From NCBI GenBank assembly GCA_035690485.1, contig DASSKL010000082.1:1-64000 (forward strand): 64,000 bases of DNA, read 5' to 3'. The position numbers were made by a program, and so were the translations under genes. Source of the DNA: Mycobacteriales bacterium. Its GTDB lineage: Bacteria > Actinomycetota > Actinomycetes > JAFAQI01 > DASSKL01. How positions within the stretch are numbered: the stretch's first letter is position 1; every line of letters starts with the position of its first letter. This document shows positions 9,862 to 19,949 of the stretch, piece by piece. A model generated the notes under the pieces. It saw nothing but the letters and a program-made list of their open reading frames with translations. It did not search any database and was not told the DNA's origin.

Positions 9862-11544
9862 ATGAGCAAGCCGGACCGCAAGCCCCGCAGCCGCGACGTC
9901 ACCGACGGGCTGGAGAAGGCCGCCGCCCGCGGCATGTTGCGCGCGGTCGGCATGACCGACGACGACTGGGACAAGCCGCAGATCGGCATCGCGTCGTCGT
10001 GGAACGAGATCACCCCGTGCAACCTGTCCCTCGACCGGCTGGCGCAGTCGGCTAAGGAGGGCGTGCACGCGGCCGGCGGCTACCCGCTGGAGTTCGGCAC
10101 GATCTCGGTGTCCGACGGCATCTCGATGGGTCACGAGGGCATGCACTTCTCGCTGGTCTCGCGTGAGGTCATCGCCGACTCGGTCGAGACCGTCACGATG
10201 GCCGAGCGGTTCGACGGCTCGGTGCTGCTCGCCGGCTGCGACAAGTCGCTGCCGGGCATGCTGATGGCCGCGGCCAGGCTCGACCTTGCAGCCGTGTTCC
10301 TCTACGCCGGGACGACGCTGGCCGGTCACGTCGGCGACCGTGACAACATCACGATCATCGACGCGTTCGAGGCGGTCGGTGCCTGCGCCCGCGGCCTGAT
10401 CACCAGGGAGGAGGTCGACGCGGTCGAGCGGGCGTTCTGCCCCGTCGAGGGTGCCTGCGGCGGCATGTACACCGCCAACACGATGGCCAGCGCCGCCGAG
10501 GCTCTCGGCATGTCGCTGCCCGGCAGCGCGTCGCCGCCCGCGCCGGACCGACGCCGCGACGGCTTCGCCCGGCGGTCGGGAGAGGCGGTGGTCGCCCTGA
10601 TCGACCGCGGCATCACCGCGCGCCAGATCATGACCAAGCCGGCGTTCGAGAACGCCATCAGCGTCGTCATGGCGCTCGGCGGCTCGACCAACGCGGTGCT
10701 GCACCTGCTCGCGATCGCGCACGACGCCGGGGTCGACCTCACCCTCGACGACTTCAACCGCGTCGGCGACCGGGTGCCGCATCTGGCCGACATGAAGCCG
10801 TTCGGGCGTTACGTCATGGCCGACTTCGACCGCATCGGCGGCGTACCGGTCGTCATGAAGGCGCTGCTCGACGCCGGTCTGCTGCACGGTGACGCGCTCA
10901 CGGTCACCGGGCGGACCGTCGCGGAGAACCTCGCCGACATCGCCCCGCCCGACCCCGACGGCGCGATCATCCGCGCCCGCGACAAGCCGATGCACAAGAC
11001 CGGCGGGCTCACGATCCTGCGCGGGTCGCTCGCCCCCGACGGCGCGGTCGTCAAGACCGCGGGATTCGACCGGGCGGTCTTCGAGGGCCCCGCGCGGGTC
11101 TTCGACTACGAGCAGGGCGCGATGGACGCGGTCACCGGCGGGTCGCTGCAGGCCGGCGACGTCATCGTCATCCGCAACGAGGGCCCGAAGGGCGGGCCCG
11201 GCATGCGCGAGATGCTCGCGGTCACCGGGGCCATCAAGGGTGCCGGGCTCGGCAAGGACGTGCTGCTGCTCACCGACGGTCGCTTCTCCGGCGGTACGAC
11301 GGGCCTGTGCGTCGGCCACGTCGCCCCCGAGGCCGCGCACGGCGGGCCGATCGCGCTCGTGCAGGACGGCGACCGCATCCGCATCGACATCAGCGAGCGC
11401 ACCCTCGACCTGCTCGTCGACGAGGCCGAGCTCGAGCGGCGCCGGGCCGACTGGAAGCCGCTGCCGGCGCGCTACGAGACCGGCGTGCTCGCCAAGTACG
11501 CCAAGCTCGTCGGCTCGGCCGCCCAAGGCGCGGTCACCGACTGA
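9862..11544 (+). CDS. ilvD: Dihydroxy-acid dehydratase
   Basis: 560 residues from ATG ([20 protein letters not shown]). IlvD dehydrates dihydroxy-acids to the 2-oxo precursors of valine, leucine and isoleucine. Three conserved cysteines are placed as cluster ligands: Cys53 (TPCN), Cys126 (AGCDKSLPG) and Cys199 ([13 protein letters not shown]), the three-Cys pattern of the [2Fe-2S] enzymes. The C-terminal [15 protein letters not shown] motif and full length support an active enzyme. It is monocistronic or leads into the flavin protein, upstream of ilvBNC. Confidence 0.97.
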   Translation: MSKPDRKPRSRDVTDGLEKAAARGMLRAVGMTDDDWDKPQIGIASSWNEITPCNLSLDRLAQSAKEGVHAAGGYPLEFGTISVSDGISMGHEGMHFSLVSREVIADSVETVTMAERFDGSVLLAGCDKSLPGMLMAAARLDLAAVFLYAGTTLAGHVGDRDNITIIDAFEAVGACARGLITREEVDAVERAFCPVEGACGGMYTANTMASAAEALGMSLPGSASPPAPDRRRDGFARRSGEAVVALIDRGITARQIMTKPAFENAISVVMALGGSTNAVLHLLAIAHDAGVDLTLDDFNRVGDRVPHLADMKPFGRYVMADFDRIGGVPVVMKALLDAGLLHGDALTVTGRTVAENLADIAPPDPDGAIIRARDKPMHKTGGLTILRGSLAPDGAVVKTAGFDRAVFEGPARVFDYEQGAMDAVTGGSLQAGDVIVIRNEGPKGGPGMREMLAVTGAIKGAGLGKDVLLLTDGRFSGGTTGLCVGHVAPEAAHGGPIALVQDGDRIRIDISERTLDLLVDEAELERRRADWKPLPARYETGVLAKYAKLVGSAAQGAVTD

Positions 11545-11588
11545 CCGCTCGCGGAGATCGTCAGGCCACACCGCAGCAGCAGTCGGGA

Positions 11589-11594
11589 TAGCCT
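11589..11594 (+). promoter_or_regulatory. Candidate -10 hexamer for leaderless PNPOx-family gene
   Basis: TAGCCT lies eight bases before the GTG at 11603, with no Shine-Dalgarno sequence. Spacing fits a leaderless start. Confidence 0.4.
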
Positions 11595-11602
11595 TGGTTA
11601 CC

Positions 11603-12223
11603 GTGGCCAAGACGTACGACGGCATCGACGCGCGGCTGCGTGCGTTCATCGCCGCGCAACACGTGTTCTTCGTCGCGACCGCCCCGAGCGGGGGCGACGG
11701 CCACGTCAACGTCTCGCCGAAAGGCACGCCCGGCACGTTCGTGGTGTTCGACGAGCGCAGGGTCGGCTACCTCGACCTGACCGGCAGCGGCGCCGAGACC
11801 GCCGCGCACTTGCGCGACAACGGCCGCATCACCGTGATGTTCTGCTCCTTCGACGGGCCGCCCAAGGTGCTGCGGCTGCACGGCACCGGCCGGTTGGTCG
11901 TCCCCGACGACGGCGACTGGCCAGGCCTCGCGGCTCGCTTCCCGGACCACCGGGGCGCCCGGGCCATCGTCGTCGTCGACGTGCAGCGGGTCTCCGACTC
12001 CTGCGGCTACGGCCTCCCGATCCTGGCCTTCCAGGGAGAGCGGGACCTGCTCGACCAGTGGACCGACCGCAAGGACGACGCGACACTCGTCGACTACCGG
12101 TTGCGACACAACACCCACAGCATCGACGGGCTCGACGCGCTCCCCGTCCAGACGCCGCTGCCGACAGCTCACCATGAGACGAGCGTCTCGACCGGCGAGA
12201 CGCCATCTCGCCTCGGCGGTTGA
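11603..12223 (+). CDS. Pyridoxamine 5'-phosphate oxidase-family flavoprotein
   Basis: 206 residues from GTG. It is a small split-barrel protein with FMN-binding-fold features: FIAAQHVFFVATAPSGGDGHVNVSPKG at the N-terminus, then a strand-rich core with VGYLDLTGSGAETAAHL and ITVMFCSFDGPPKVLRLHGTG. Members of this group bind FMN or F420; the substrate is unknown and it is not the true PdxH. A TTG at 11594 is an alternative start. The TGA stop overlaps the TTGACA -35 element of the ilvB promoter. Confidence 0.8.
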   Translation: MAKTYDGIDARLRAFIAAQHVFFVATAPSGGDGHVNVSPKGTPGTFVVFDERRVGYLDLTGSGAETAAHLRDNGRITVMFCSFDGPPKVLRLHGTGRLVVPDDGDWPGLAARFPDHRGARAIVVVDVQRVSDSCGYGLPILAFQGERDLLDQWTDRKDDATLVDYRLRHNTHSIDGLDALPVQTPLPTAHHETSVSTGETPSRLGG

Positions 12224-12249
12224 CAAGCCGGCCGTGTATGCGTCAACGT
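12220..12249 (+). promoter_or_regulatory. ilvB operon promoter
   Basis: A perfect TTGACA -35 lies at 12220-12225. The best -10 by position is CAACGT at 12244-12249 after an 18-base spacer, which is weak. Initiation would fall near 12256, the first base of the leader peptide GTG. The -35 is clear and the -10 uncertain. Confidence 0.5.
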
Positions 12250-12255
12250 CGAAGG

Positions 12256-12297
12256 GTGCGAACCCGCATTCTCGTAGTTATGCAGCGCGCCGGCTGA
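12256..12297 (+). CDS. ilvB leader peptide [13 protein letters not shown]
   Basis: GTG-initiated 13-residue ORF with four consecutive regulatory codons, Ile-Leu-Val-Val (ATT CTC GTA GTT at 12268-12279), the end products of the pathway. GAAGGG just upstream could serve as ribosome site, or the mRNA may start at the GTG. It closely resembles the branched-chain leader peptides known before ilvB in other actinobacteria. Ribosome stalling at these codons would control the hairpin downstream. Confidence 0.85.
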   Translation: MRTRILVVMQRAG

Positions 12298-12317
12298 CCT
12301 CGTCCGCCCGCGCGCTA

Positions 12318-12347
12318 CCCCTCCGTGCTCTGCACGAGGGGTTTTTT
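12318..12347 (+). terminator. ilvB attenuator: intrinsic terminator
   Basis: The arm CCCCTCCGTGC (12318-12328), loop TCT, arm GCACGAGGGG (12332-12341) form a 10-pair stem with one bulge, followed directly by TTTTTT. It sits between the leader peptide and ilvB and is one of only two hairpins in the window with a clear T tract. Its place 35 bases before the ilvB ATG makes it the attenuator. Confidence 0.88.
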
Positions 12348-12382
12348 GTTGCCCGTATGAACCCTCGAGCAGGAAGCCAGTC

Positions 12383-14131
12383 ATGACCGACCAGATCACC
12401 GGAGCCCAGTCGTTGGTGCGTGCCCTCGAGGCAGTCGGCGTCGAGGTCGTCTTCGGCATCCCCGGAGGGGCCATCCTGCCGGCGTACGACCCGCTCTTCG
12501 ACTCCACGAAGCTGCGGCACGTGCTCGTCCGCCACGAGCAGGGGGCGGGCCACGCGGCCACCGGCTACGCGCAGGCCACCGGCCGGGTGGGCGTGTGCAT
12601 GGCGACGTCCGGCCCGGGCGCCACCAACCTCGTCACGCCGATCGCCGACGCGTGGATGGACTCCGTGCCGATCGTGGCGATCACGGGCCAGGTGCCCTCG
12701 GCAGCGATCGGGTCGGATGCCTTCCAGGAAGCCGACATCTGCGGCAGCACGATGCCGATCACCACCCACAACTGGCTGGTGCAGCGCGCCGACGACATCC
12801 CGCGGGTCATCGCCGAGGCGTTCCACGTCGCGTCGACCGGGCGGCCCGGACCGGTGCTCGTCGACATCACCAAGGACGCGCTGACGGCGTCGACGACGTT
12901 CCGCTGGCCGGTCGAGATGGACCTGCCCGGCTATCACCCGGTGACCAAGCCGCACGGCAAGCAGGTGCGCGAGGCGGCGCGGCTCATGGTCGAGGCCAAG
13001 CGCCCGGTGCTCTACGTCGGTGGGGGCATCCTCAAGGCCCACGCGTCCGACGAGCTGCGCCAGCTCGCCGAGCTGACCGGCATCCCGGTCGTCACGACGC
13101 TGATGGCCCGGGGCGCGTTCCCCGACTCGCACCCGCTGCACATGGGCATGCCCGGCATGCACGGCGGCGTGGGCGCGGTGGCCGCGCTCCAGAAGGCCGA
13201 CCTGCTGGTGGCGCTGGGCTCCCGGTTCGACGATCGGGTCACCGGCAAGCTCGACACGTTCGCGCCCGACGCGGCGATCGTGCACGTCGACATCGACCCG
13301 GCCGAGATCTCCAAGAACCGCGTCGCCGACGTGCCGATCGTGGGCGATGCGAAGGAGACGCTGACCGAGCTGATCACGGCTGTGCAGGCCGAGCACGCCA
13401 ACGGCCACACCGGCGACTACGAGGCGTGGTGGCGCCAGCTCGACGGCTGGCGCAAGACCTACCCGCTCGGCTTCGAGCAGCCGGCCGACGGTCTGCTCGC
13501 GCCGCAGTACGCGATCGAACGCATCGGCACGCTCACCGGTCCCGACGCCATCTACGTCGCGGGCGTCGGCCAGCACCAGATGTGGGCCAGCCAGTTCATC
13601 CGCTACGAGCACCCCTACACCTGGCTCAACTCCGGCGGCCTCGGCACGATGGGCTACGCCGTCCCGGCCGCGATGGGCGCCAAGCTCGGCATGCCGGACA
13701 AGATCGTGTGGTGCATCGACGGCGACGGCTGCTTCCAGATGACCAACCAGGAGCTGGCCACCTGCGTGATGGACAAGATCCCGATCAAGGTGGCGGTCAT
13801 CAACAACGGCTCGCTCGGCATGGTGCGCCAGTGGCAGACGCTGTTCTACGGCCAGCGCTACTCCAACACCGACCTCAAGCGCGGCGCCCGGCCTGTGCCC
13901 GACTTCGTCAAGCTCGCCGACGCCTACGGCTGCGTCGGCCTGCGCTGCGACAACGCCGGTGACGTCGACTCGGTCATCGAGAAGGCGCTGGCCATCAACG
14001 ACGTGCCGGTGCTCGTCGACTTCGTCGTCTCACCTGACGCGATGGTCTGGCCGATGGTGCCCGCCGGCACCAGCAACAGCGACATCCGCATCGCGCGCGA
14101 CACCGCGCCGGACTGGGACCGGGAGGACTAA
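12383..14131 (+). CDS. ilvB: Acetolactate synthase, large (catalytic) subunit
   Basis: 582 residues from ATG, with AGGA nine bases upstream. It condenses pyruvate to acetolactate, or pyruvate plus 2-oxobutyrate to acetohydroxybutyrate, using ThDP and FAD. The ThDP-activating glutamate is E52 in [14 protein letters not shown]; the Mg-ThDP motif begins [16 protein letters not shown] at residue 447. The central FAD-binding domain ([15 protein letters not shown]) is present. It is first in ilvB-ilvN-ilvC and controlled by the attenuator upstream. Confidence 0.97.
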   Translation: MTDQITGAQSLVRALEAVGVEVVFGIPGGAILPAYDPLFDSTKLRHVLVRHEQGAGHAATGYAQATGRVGVCMATSGPGATNLVTPIADAWMDSVPIVAITGQVPSAAIGSDAFQEADICGSTMPITTHNWLVQRADDIPRVIAEAFHVASTGRPGPVLVDITKDALTASTTFRWPVEMDLPGYHPVTKPHGKQVREAARLMVEAKRPVLYVGGGILKAHASDELRQLAELTGIPVVTTLMARGAFPDSHPLHMGMPGMHGGVGAVAALQKADLLVALGSRFDDRVTGKLDTFAPDAAIVHVDIDPAEISKNRVADVPIVGDAKETLTELITAVQAEHANGHTGDYEAWWRQLDGWRKTYPLGFEQPADGLLAPQYAIERIGTLTGPDAIYVAGVGQHQMWASQFIRYEHPYTWLNSGGLGTMGYAVPAAMGAKLGMPDKIVWCIDGDGCFQMTNQELATCVMDKIPIKVAVINNGSLGMVRQWQTLFYGQRYSNTDLKRGARPVPDFVKLADAYGCVGLRCDNAGDVDSVIEKALAINDVPVLVDFVVSPDAMVWPMVPAGTSNSDIRIARDTAPDWDRED

Positions 14132-14133
14132 CG

Positions 14134-14673
14134 ATGAGCAGGCACACGCTGTCGGTCCTGGTGGAGAACAAGCCCGGTGTGCTCGCCCGGGTGGCGGCGC
14201 TGTTCTCCCGCCGCGGGTTCAACATCGAGTCGCTCGCGGTCGGTCCCACCGAGCACCCCGACGTCTCGCGCATGACGATCGTCGTCAACGTCGAGGAGTC
14301 GCCGCTCGAGCAGGTGACGAAGCAGCTCAACAAGCTGGTCAACGTCATCAAGATCGTCGAGCTCGAGTCGTCGGCCTCGGTGCAGCGCGAGCTGCTGCTG
14401 GTCAAGGTCAAGGCGGACCTGGCGACCCGCTCGCACGTGCTCGAGACCGTGCAGCTGTTCCGCGCCAAGGTCGTCGACGTCGCGCCGGACGCCGTGACGA
14501 TCGAGGCGACCGGCAGCTCGGACAAGCTCGACGCCTTCCTGCGCGTGCTCGAGACGTTCGGGGTCCGCGAACTGGTGCAGTCGGGCATGGTCGCCGTCGG
14601 CCGCGGGCCGCGCTCGATCACCGACCGCACGCTGCGTCCGGTCGACCGGCCGCCGGCCGAGCGCACGGCCTGA
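14134..14673 (+). CDS. ilvN: Acetolactate synthase, small regulatory subunit
   Basis: 179 residues, two bases after the ilvB stop. The N-terminal ACT domain (TLSVLVENKPGVLARVAALFSRRG, then NIESLAVGPTEHPDVSRMTI) binds valine for feedback inhibition, and the C-terminal domain contacts IlvB. Length matches the standard actinobacterial small subunit. Translational coupling with ilvB is likely. Confidence 0.96.
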   Translation: MSRHTLSVLVENKPGVLARVAALFSRRGFNIESLAVGPTEHPDVSRMTIVVNVEESPLEQVTKQLNKLVNVIKIVELESSASVQRELLLVKVKADLATRSHVLETVQLFRAKVVDVAPDAVTIEATGSSDKLDAFLRVLETFGVRELVQSGMVAVGRGPRSITDRTLRPVDRPPAERTA

Positions 14674-14703
14674 CCGACAATCATTCGCGAACCCACCCAG
14701 TGA

Positions 14704-15711
<1,008 letters not shown>

Positions 15712-15738
15712 GTAGACACAACGGGGTAACAGAGGGTC

Positions 15739-17418
15739 GTGGCCCTGACCATCGACCCTCGACACCTGCGCCGCTACCGGGACATCGCCCGCCTGCTGGT
15801 CAAGTACGGCCGCAGCGACGTGGTCCAGGCGGCCGGGCTCGACGCGGTGCTGCGCGACGAGCAGGCCGCCCCCGGCGAGATGGAGACCGCCGAGCACCTC
15901 GCGGCGGACCTGGAGGCGATGGGCCCGACGTTCGTGAAGCTCGGGCAGCTGCTGTCGTCGCGGGTGGACCTCCTGCCCAGCACCTACACCGACGCGCTCA
16001 GCCGGCTCCAGGACAGCCTCGAGCCGTTCTCGTTCGACGAGGTCGAGGACGTCGTCACCAGCGAGCTCGGGGTGCGGCTCGCGCGCGCCTACGCCGACTT
16101 CGACGAGAAGCCGATGGCGGCGGCCTCGCTGGGGCAGGTGCACCGGGCGGTCCTGCGGAGCGGCGACGAGGTCGTCGTGAAGGTGCAGCGGCCAGGCGTA
16201 CGCCGCACCGTCGCCGACGACATGGACGTCCTCGGCGAGATCGCGGAGTTCCTCGACGAGCACTCCGCGGCAGCGGCGCGCTTCGCGTTGACCGGCCTGC
16301 TGGAGGAGTTCCGGCGCTCGCTGCTCGACGAGCTCGACTACCGGCGCGAGGCCTCCAACCTGGTCCGGCTCGGCGAGATCGTGGCCGACCGGCCGCGGCT
16401 CGTCGTACCCCGGCCCTACGACGGGCTGACCACCAGCCGGGTGCTGACGATGGAGCGGATGCGGGGCCACAAGGTCACCGAGCTCAACCCCGTGGTGCTC
16501 ACCGACATCGACGGGCCGACGCTCGCCGCCGACCTCGTCGCGGGCTACCTCGACCAGATCCTCGTCGCCGGCTTCTTCCACGCCGATCCGCACGCCGGCA
16601 ACCTGCTGCTGCTCGACGATGCGCGGCTGGCGCTGCTGGACCTGGGGCAGGTGGCCCGCCTCGACGAGCGGATGCGCGGCCGGCTCGTGCGCATGCTGCT
16701 CGCCGTCGCCGAGGGCAAGAGCGGCGAGGTCGCGAGCATCGCCGCGGAGATGTGCGAGCGGATGCCGTCGTACGACGACCGGCTCCTGCGCCGGCAGATT
16801 GCCGACCTCGTCGATCGCGCCACCCGCGAACAGTCGGAGATGCAGGCCGGATCCGTGGTCCTGCACCTCACCCAGGTCTGCGGCGCCGCGGGCCTGCGAC
16901 CGCCGCCTGCGCTGGCGATGGTCGGCAAGGCGTTGCTCAGCCTCGACGAGGTCGCCCGCACGCTCGACCCGCACTACCGGCCGGTCGAGGTGCTGCGCGA
17001 GCACACGGTCGCGCTCGTGCGCTCCGGGCTGCGGCCGAGCCTCGAAGGCACGTTCTCGGCGATGCTGCAGACGAAGGACCTCGTCGAGCAGCTGCCGGGC
17101 CGGGTCAACCGCGTGATGGCTGCCCTCGCCGACGGCGACCTGCGGGTGCGGGTGCAGGCCTTCGACGAGAAGGAGTTCCTCGACGGGCTGCACCGGATGG
17201 CCAACCGGGTCGCGACCGGTCTGGTGGTCGCCGCGCTGGTCGTGGGCGCGGCCGTCCTGTCACAGGTGCACTCGACCTCGACGATCCTCGGCTACCCGAG
17301 CGTCGCGTTCATCTTCTTCCTCATCGCCGCGGTCGCCGGCCTGGTGCTCGTCGTCTCGATCGTGTGGTCCGACCGCCGGATGCGCGCCCGCTACACCCGC
17401 TCGAGGGACCGCTCCTGA
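15739..17418 (+). CDS. ABC1/UbiB (AarF) atypical kinase-like membrane protein
   Basis: 559 residues from GTG behind AGAGGG. Family motifs are the KxGQ-type segment FVKLGQLLSSRVDLLP, the Ala-rich loop MAAASLGQVHRAVL, DPHAGNLLLLDDARLALLDLGQV with the metal-binding Asp residues, and two C-terminal membrane helices (about residues 495-515 and 525-545). In other bacteria UbiB proteins have ATPase/kinase-like activity linked to isoprenoid quinone synthesis. Its position between ilvC and serA gives no obvious pathway clue. Confidence 0.9.
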   Translation: MALTIDPRHLRRYRDIARLLVKYGRSDVVQAAGLDAVLRDEQAAPGEMETAEHLAADLEAMGPTFVKLGQLLSSRVDLLPSTYTDALSRLQDSLEPFSFDEVEDVVTSELGVRLARAYADFDEKPMAAASLGQVHRAVLRSGDEVVVKVQRPGVRRTVADDMDVLGEIAEFLDEHSAAAARFALTGLLEEFRRSLLDELDYRREASNLVRLGEIVADRPRLVVPRPYDGLTTSRVLTMERMRGHKVTELNPVVLTDIDGPTLAADLVAGYLDQILVAGFFHADPHAGNLLLLDDARLALLDLGQVARLDERMRGRLVRMLLAVAEGKSGEVASIAAEMCERMPSYDDRLLRRQIADLVDRATREQSEMQAGSVVLHLTQVCGAAGLRPPPALAMVGKALLSLDEVARTLDPHYRPVEVLREHTVALVRSGLRPSLEGTFSAMLQTKDLVEQLPGRVNRVMAALADGDLRVRVQAFDEKEFLDGLHRMANRVATGLVVAALVVGAAVLSQVHSTSTILGYPSVAFIFFLIAAVAGLVLVVSIVWSDRRMRARYTRSRDRS

Positions 17419-17435
17419 CCGATCCGGCGGACATC

Positions 17436-17466
17436 GTGAAAGCTTTCACAAGCGGCCGGTTAGACT
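17436..17466 (+). promoter_or_regulatory. serA promoter with perfect 14-bp operator-like palindrome
   Basis: GTGAAAGCTTTCAC (17436-17449) is a perfect palindrome ending 11 bases before a TAGACT -10 at 17461-17466, so it covers the -35 position. A repressor bound there would block RNA polymerase. Initiation is expected near 17472-17474. The regulator is not known; the IclR protein at 33.5-34.2 kb is a candidate. Confidence 0.65.
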
Positions 17467-17471
17467 CTGCG

Positions 17472-17507
17472 GTGACACTCCCGCTGCGTCCCGAGGGATC
17501 CCCGTGA
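17472..17507 (+). CDS. Possible 11-codon upstream ORF coupled to serA
   Basis: GTG at 17472, five bases after the -10, opens MTLPLRPEGSP and stops at a TGA that shares GTGA with the serA start. If the mRNA begins at or near 17472 this ORF would be translated and hand ribosomes to serA, which also has its own GAGGGA at 17493-17498. Only spacing supports it. Confidence 0.3.
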   Translation: MTLPLRPEGSP

Positions 17508-19108
17508 CCGCTCCCACTCGTCCCGTCGTGCTCGTCGCCGAGGAGCTGGCCCCGGCCGCGCTCGCGGTGCTGTCCGGAGACTTCGAGGTGCGCCACTGCG
17601 ACGGCGCCGACCGCTCGGCGTTGCTGCCGGCGATCGCCGACGTCGACGCGCTGATCGTCCGCAGCGCCACCAAGGTCGACGCCGAGGCGCTCGCCGCGGC
17701 CAAGCGCCTGCAGGTGGTGGCCCGCGCCGGCGTCGGTCTCGACAACGTCGACGTCGAGGCGGCCACCGCCCGCGGCGTACTCGTGGTCAACGCACCGACG
17801 TCCAACATCGTCTCCGCGGCCGAGCACGCCGTCGCGCTGCTGCTGGCCGCCGCGCGCCACATCCCCGACGCCAACTCCAGCCTGCACTCGGGGGAGTGGA
17901 AGCGGTCGAAGTTCACCGGGCTCGAGGTCACCGACAAGACCGTCGGCGTAGTCGGCCTCGGCCGCATCGGCGTGCTGTTCGCGCAGCGCATGAGCGCGTT
18001 CGGCACCCGGTTGCTGGCCTACGACCCCTACGTCCCCGCTGCCCGCGCCGCGCAGATCGGCGTCACGCTCGTCACCCTCGACGAGCTGTTGCGGGAGAGC
18101 GACTTCGTCTCGGTCCACCTGCCCAAGACGCCGGAGACGCTCGGCCTCATCGGCGAGCGCGAGCTGGCTCTGATGAAGCCGACGGCGATCCTCGTCAACG
18201 CTGCGCGCGGCGGCCTCGTCGACGAGCACGCACTCGCGCAGGCGCTCAAGGCCGGGGTGATCGGGGGCGCCGCGATCGACGTCTTCGCCAGCGAGCCGTG
18301 CACCGAGTCACCGCTGTTCGAGTTCGACAACGTCGTCGTGACGCCGCACCTCGGCGCCTCGACCGTCGAGGCGCAGGACAAGGCGGGGCTCGCCGTCGCG
18401 CGCAGCGTCAAGCTGGCCCTGCAGGGGGAGTTCGTCCCCGACGCGGTCAACGTGCAGGCGGGCGGCAGCGTCGCCACCGACGTGCGGCCCGGACTGCCGC
18501 TGATGGAGAAGCTGGGCCGCATCTTCACCGGCCTTGCCGGCCACGTCGCGAGCAGCATCACCGTCGAGGTGCGCGGCGAGATCGCGCGCAACGACGTCAG
18601 CGTGCTGCAGCTCGCCGCCCTCAAGGGAGTCTTCGCCGACGTCGTCGAGGAGCAGGTCTCCTACGTCAACGCGCCGTTGCTGGCCAAGGACCGCGGCGTC
18701 GAGGTCCAACTGTTCACGACCGAGGAGAGCCCCGACTACCGCAACCTGCTCACCGTCCGGGGGACGCTGCCCGATGGCAAGGAGGTCTCGGTCTCCGGCA
18801 CGCTGTCGGGCCCGCGCCAGGTCGAGAAGGTCACCGAGGTCAACGGTTTCGACGTCGAGCTGGTCCCGACCCAGCACATGCTCTTCTTCCGCTACGAGGA
18901 CCGGCCCGGGGTCGTCGGCACCGCCGGCAACGTGCTCGGCAACGCGGGCGTCAACATCGCGAGCATGCAGGTGGCCCGCACGTCGCAGGGCGGCGAGGCG
19001 CTGATGGCGCTGACCGTCGACGGCGGGGTCGACCCGGCGACGCTCGAGGAGATCGCCCGCGAGATCGGCGCCGAGCAGGTCCGCGCGGTCGACCTGGTCG
19101 ACGCGTGA
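17504..19108 (+). CDS. serA: D-3-phosphoglycerate dehydrogenase (long form with ACT domain)
   Basis: 534 residues from GTG, five bases after GAGGGA. It oxidises 3-phosphoglycerate in the first step of serine synthesis. The NAD-binding motif VGLGRIGVLFAQRM, the catalytic Arg/Glu/His segments (NAARGGLVDEHAL, TPHLGASTVEAQDKAG), an intervening ASB-type domain and a C-terminal ACT domain (LFFRYEDRPGVVGTAGNVLGNAGVNIASMQV) show the actinobacterial type subject to serine feedback. Its stop overlaps the next GTG. Confidence 0.97.
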   Translation: MTAPTRPVVLVAEELAPAALAVLSGDFEVRHCDGADRSALLPAIADVDALIVRSATKVDAEALAAAKRLQVVARAGVGLDNVDVEAATARGVLVVNAPTSNIVSAAEHAVALLLAAARHIPDANSSLHSGEWKRSKFTGLEVTDKTVGVVGLGRIGVLFAQRMSAFGTRLLAYDPYVPAARAAQIGVTLVTLDELLRESDFVSVHLPKTPETLGLIGERELALMKPTAILVNAARGGLVDEHALAQALKAGVIGGAAIDVFASEPCTESPLFEFDNVVVTPHLGASTVEAQDKAGLAVARSVKLALQGEFVPDAVNVQAGGSVATDVRPGLPLMEKLGRIFTGLAGHVASSITVEVRGEIARNDVSVLQLAALKGVFADVVEEQVSYVNAPLLAKDRGVEVQLFTTEESPDYRNLLTVRGTLPDGKEVSVSGTLSGPRQVEKVTEVNGFDVELVPTQHMLFFRYEDRPGVVGTAGNVLGNAGVNIASMQVARTSQGGEALMALTVDGGVDPATLEEIAREIGAEQVRAVDLVDA

Positions 19109-19944
19109 TCTTCAGCTCCTACGACCGGGCGCGCCTGTCGGTCGAGCTCGTCGGCGAAGGCCCGACGGTCATCTGCCTGCCCGGTGGCCCCGGGCGCGCG
19201 GCCGCCTACCTGGAGGACCTCGGAGGGCTGGGCGCGTCGCGTCGCCTCGCGCTGCTCGACGGCCGCGGCTCGGGTCGCTCGCCCTTCCCCGACGACCCGG
19301 CGACGCTCGCCTTCCCGGCGCAGGCCGGCGACGTCGAGGCGCTGCGCGCCGAGCTCGGCGTCGACAAGGTCACCGTCCTCGGGCACTCCGCCGGCACGCT
19401 CGTCGCGATGGCCTACGCCGCGGCGCACGCCGACCGGCTGGAGGCGCTGGTGCTCGTCACGCCGACCGGCCGGATGCACGGCGTCGACCACCCCGACGTC
19501 GCGGCGATCCGCGCGGCCCGCTCCGGCGAGCCGTGGTACGCCGAGGCGCACGAGGCCGAGCAGCAGATGGCCGACGCCCCGCGGGGCATGCAGGCCGAGC
19601 TGGAGAAGGCGCAGCGGCCGTTCTTCTACGGCAGCTGGGACGACCGGGTGCAGGAGCACGCGGCGTCCGCCGACCGGCAGATGTCGCCGCGCGCCACGCT
19701 CGGCTTCGCCCCGCCGCCGGGCTTCGACGCGCAGACGATCCTCAGCCCGCTCTCGCAGGTGACCGCGCCGGTCCTCGTCGTCGCCGGCTCGCGCGACGGG
19801 CTCACCGGCGTCGAGGCCGCCCACGCCGTCGCGCGCGGCTTCCCCAATGCCGAGACGGCGGTGCTCGAGGGCGCCGGTCACTTCCCCTGGGTCGACGAGC
19901 CCGACGCGTTCCGTACGGCGGTGCTCGACTTCCTCGATCGCTGA
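19105..19944 (+). CDS. Alpha/beta hydrolase (prolyl-iminopeptidase-like)
   Basis: 279 residues; the GTG shares GTGA with the serA stop, so it is translated as a second cistron. Motifs are the oxyanion HGGPG-like LPGGPGRAAAYL, the nucleophile elbow GHSAG (Ser95), an acid in AGSRDGLTG and the His in GAGHFPWVDEPDAF. The GGPG element and the general layout resemble proline iminopeptidases, but the substrate cannot be assigned. No link to serine metabolism is known. Confidence 0.85.
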   Translation: MIFSSYDRARLSVELVGEGPTVICLPGGPGRAAAYLEDLGGLGASRRLALLDGRGSGRSPFPDDPATLAFPAQAGDVEALRAELGVDKVTVLGHSAGTLVAMAYAAAHADRLEALVLVTPTGRMHGVDHPDVAAIRAARSGEPWYAEAHEAEQQMADAPRGMQAELEKAQRPFFYGSWDDRVQEHAASADRQMSPRATLGFAPPPGFDAQTILSPLSQVTAPVLVVAGSRDGLTGVEAAHAVARGFPNAETAVLEGAGHFPWVDEPDAFRTAVLDFLDR

Positions 19945-19949
19945 GCGGG

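Noticed and set aside
12237-12242. TATGCG as the ilvB -10 element
   Set aside because: Only 11 bases from the clear TTGACA; the spacing is not usable, so CAACGT at 18 bases is preferred.
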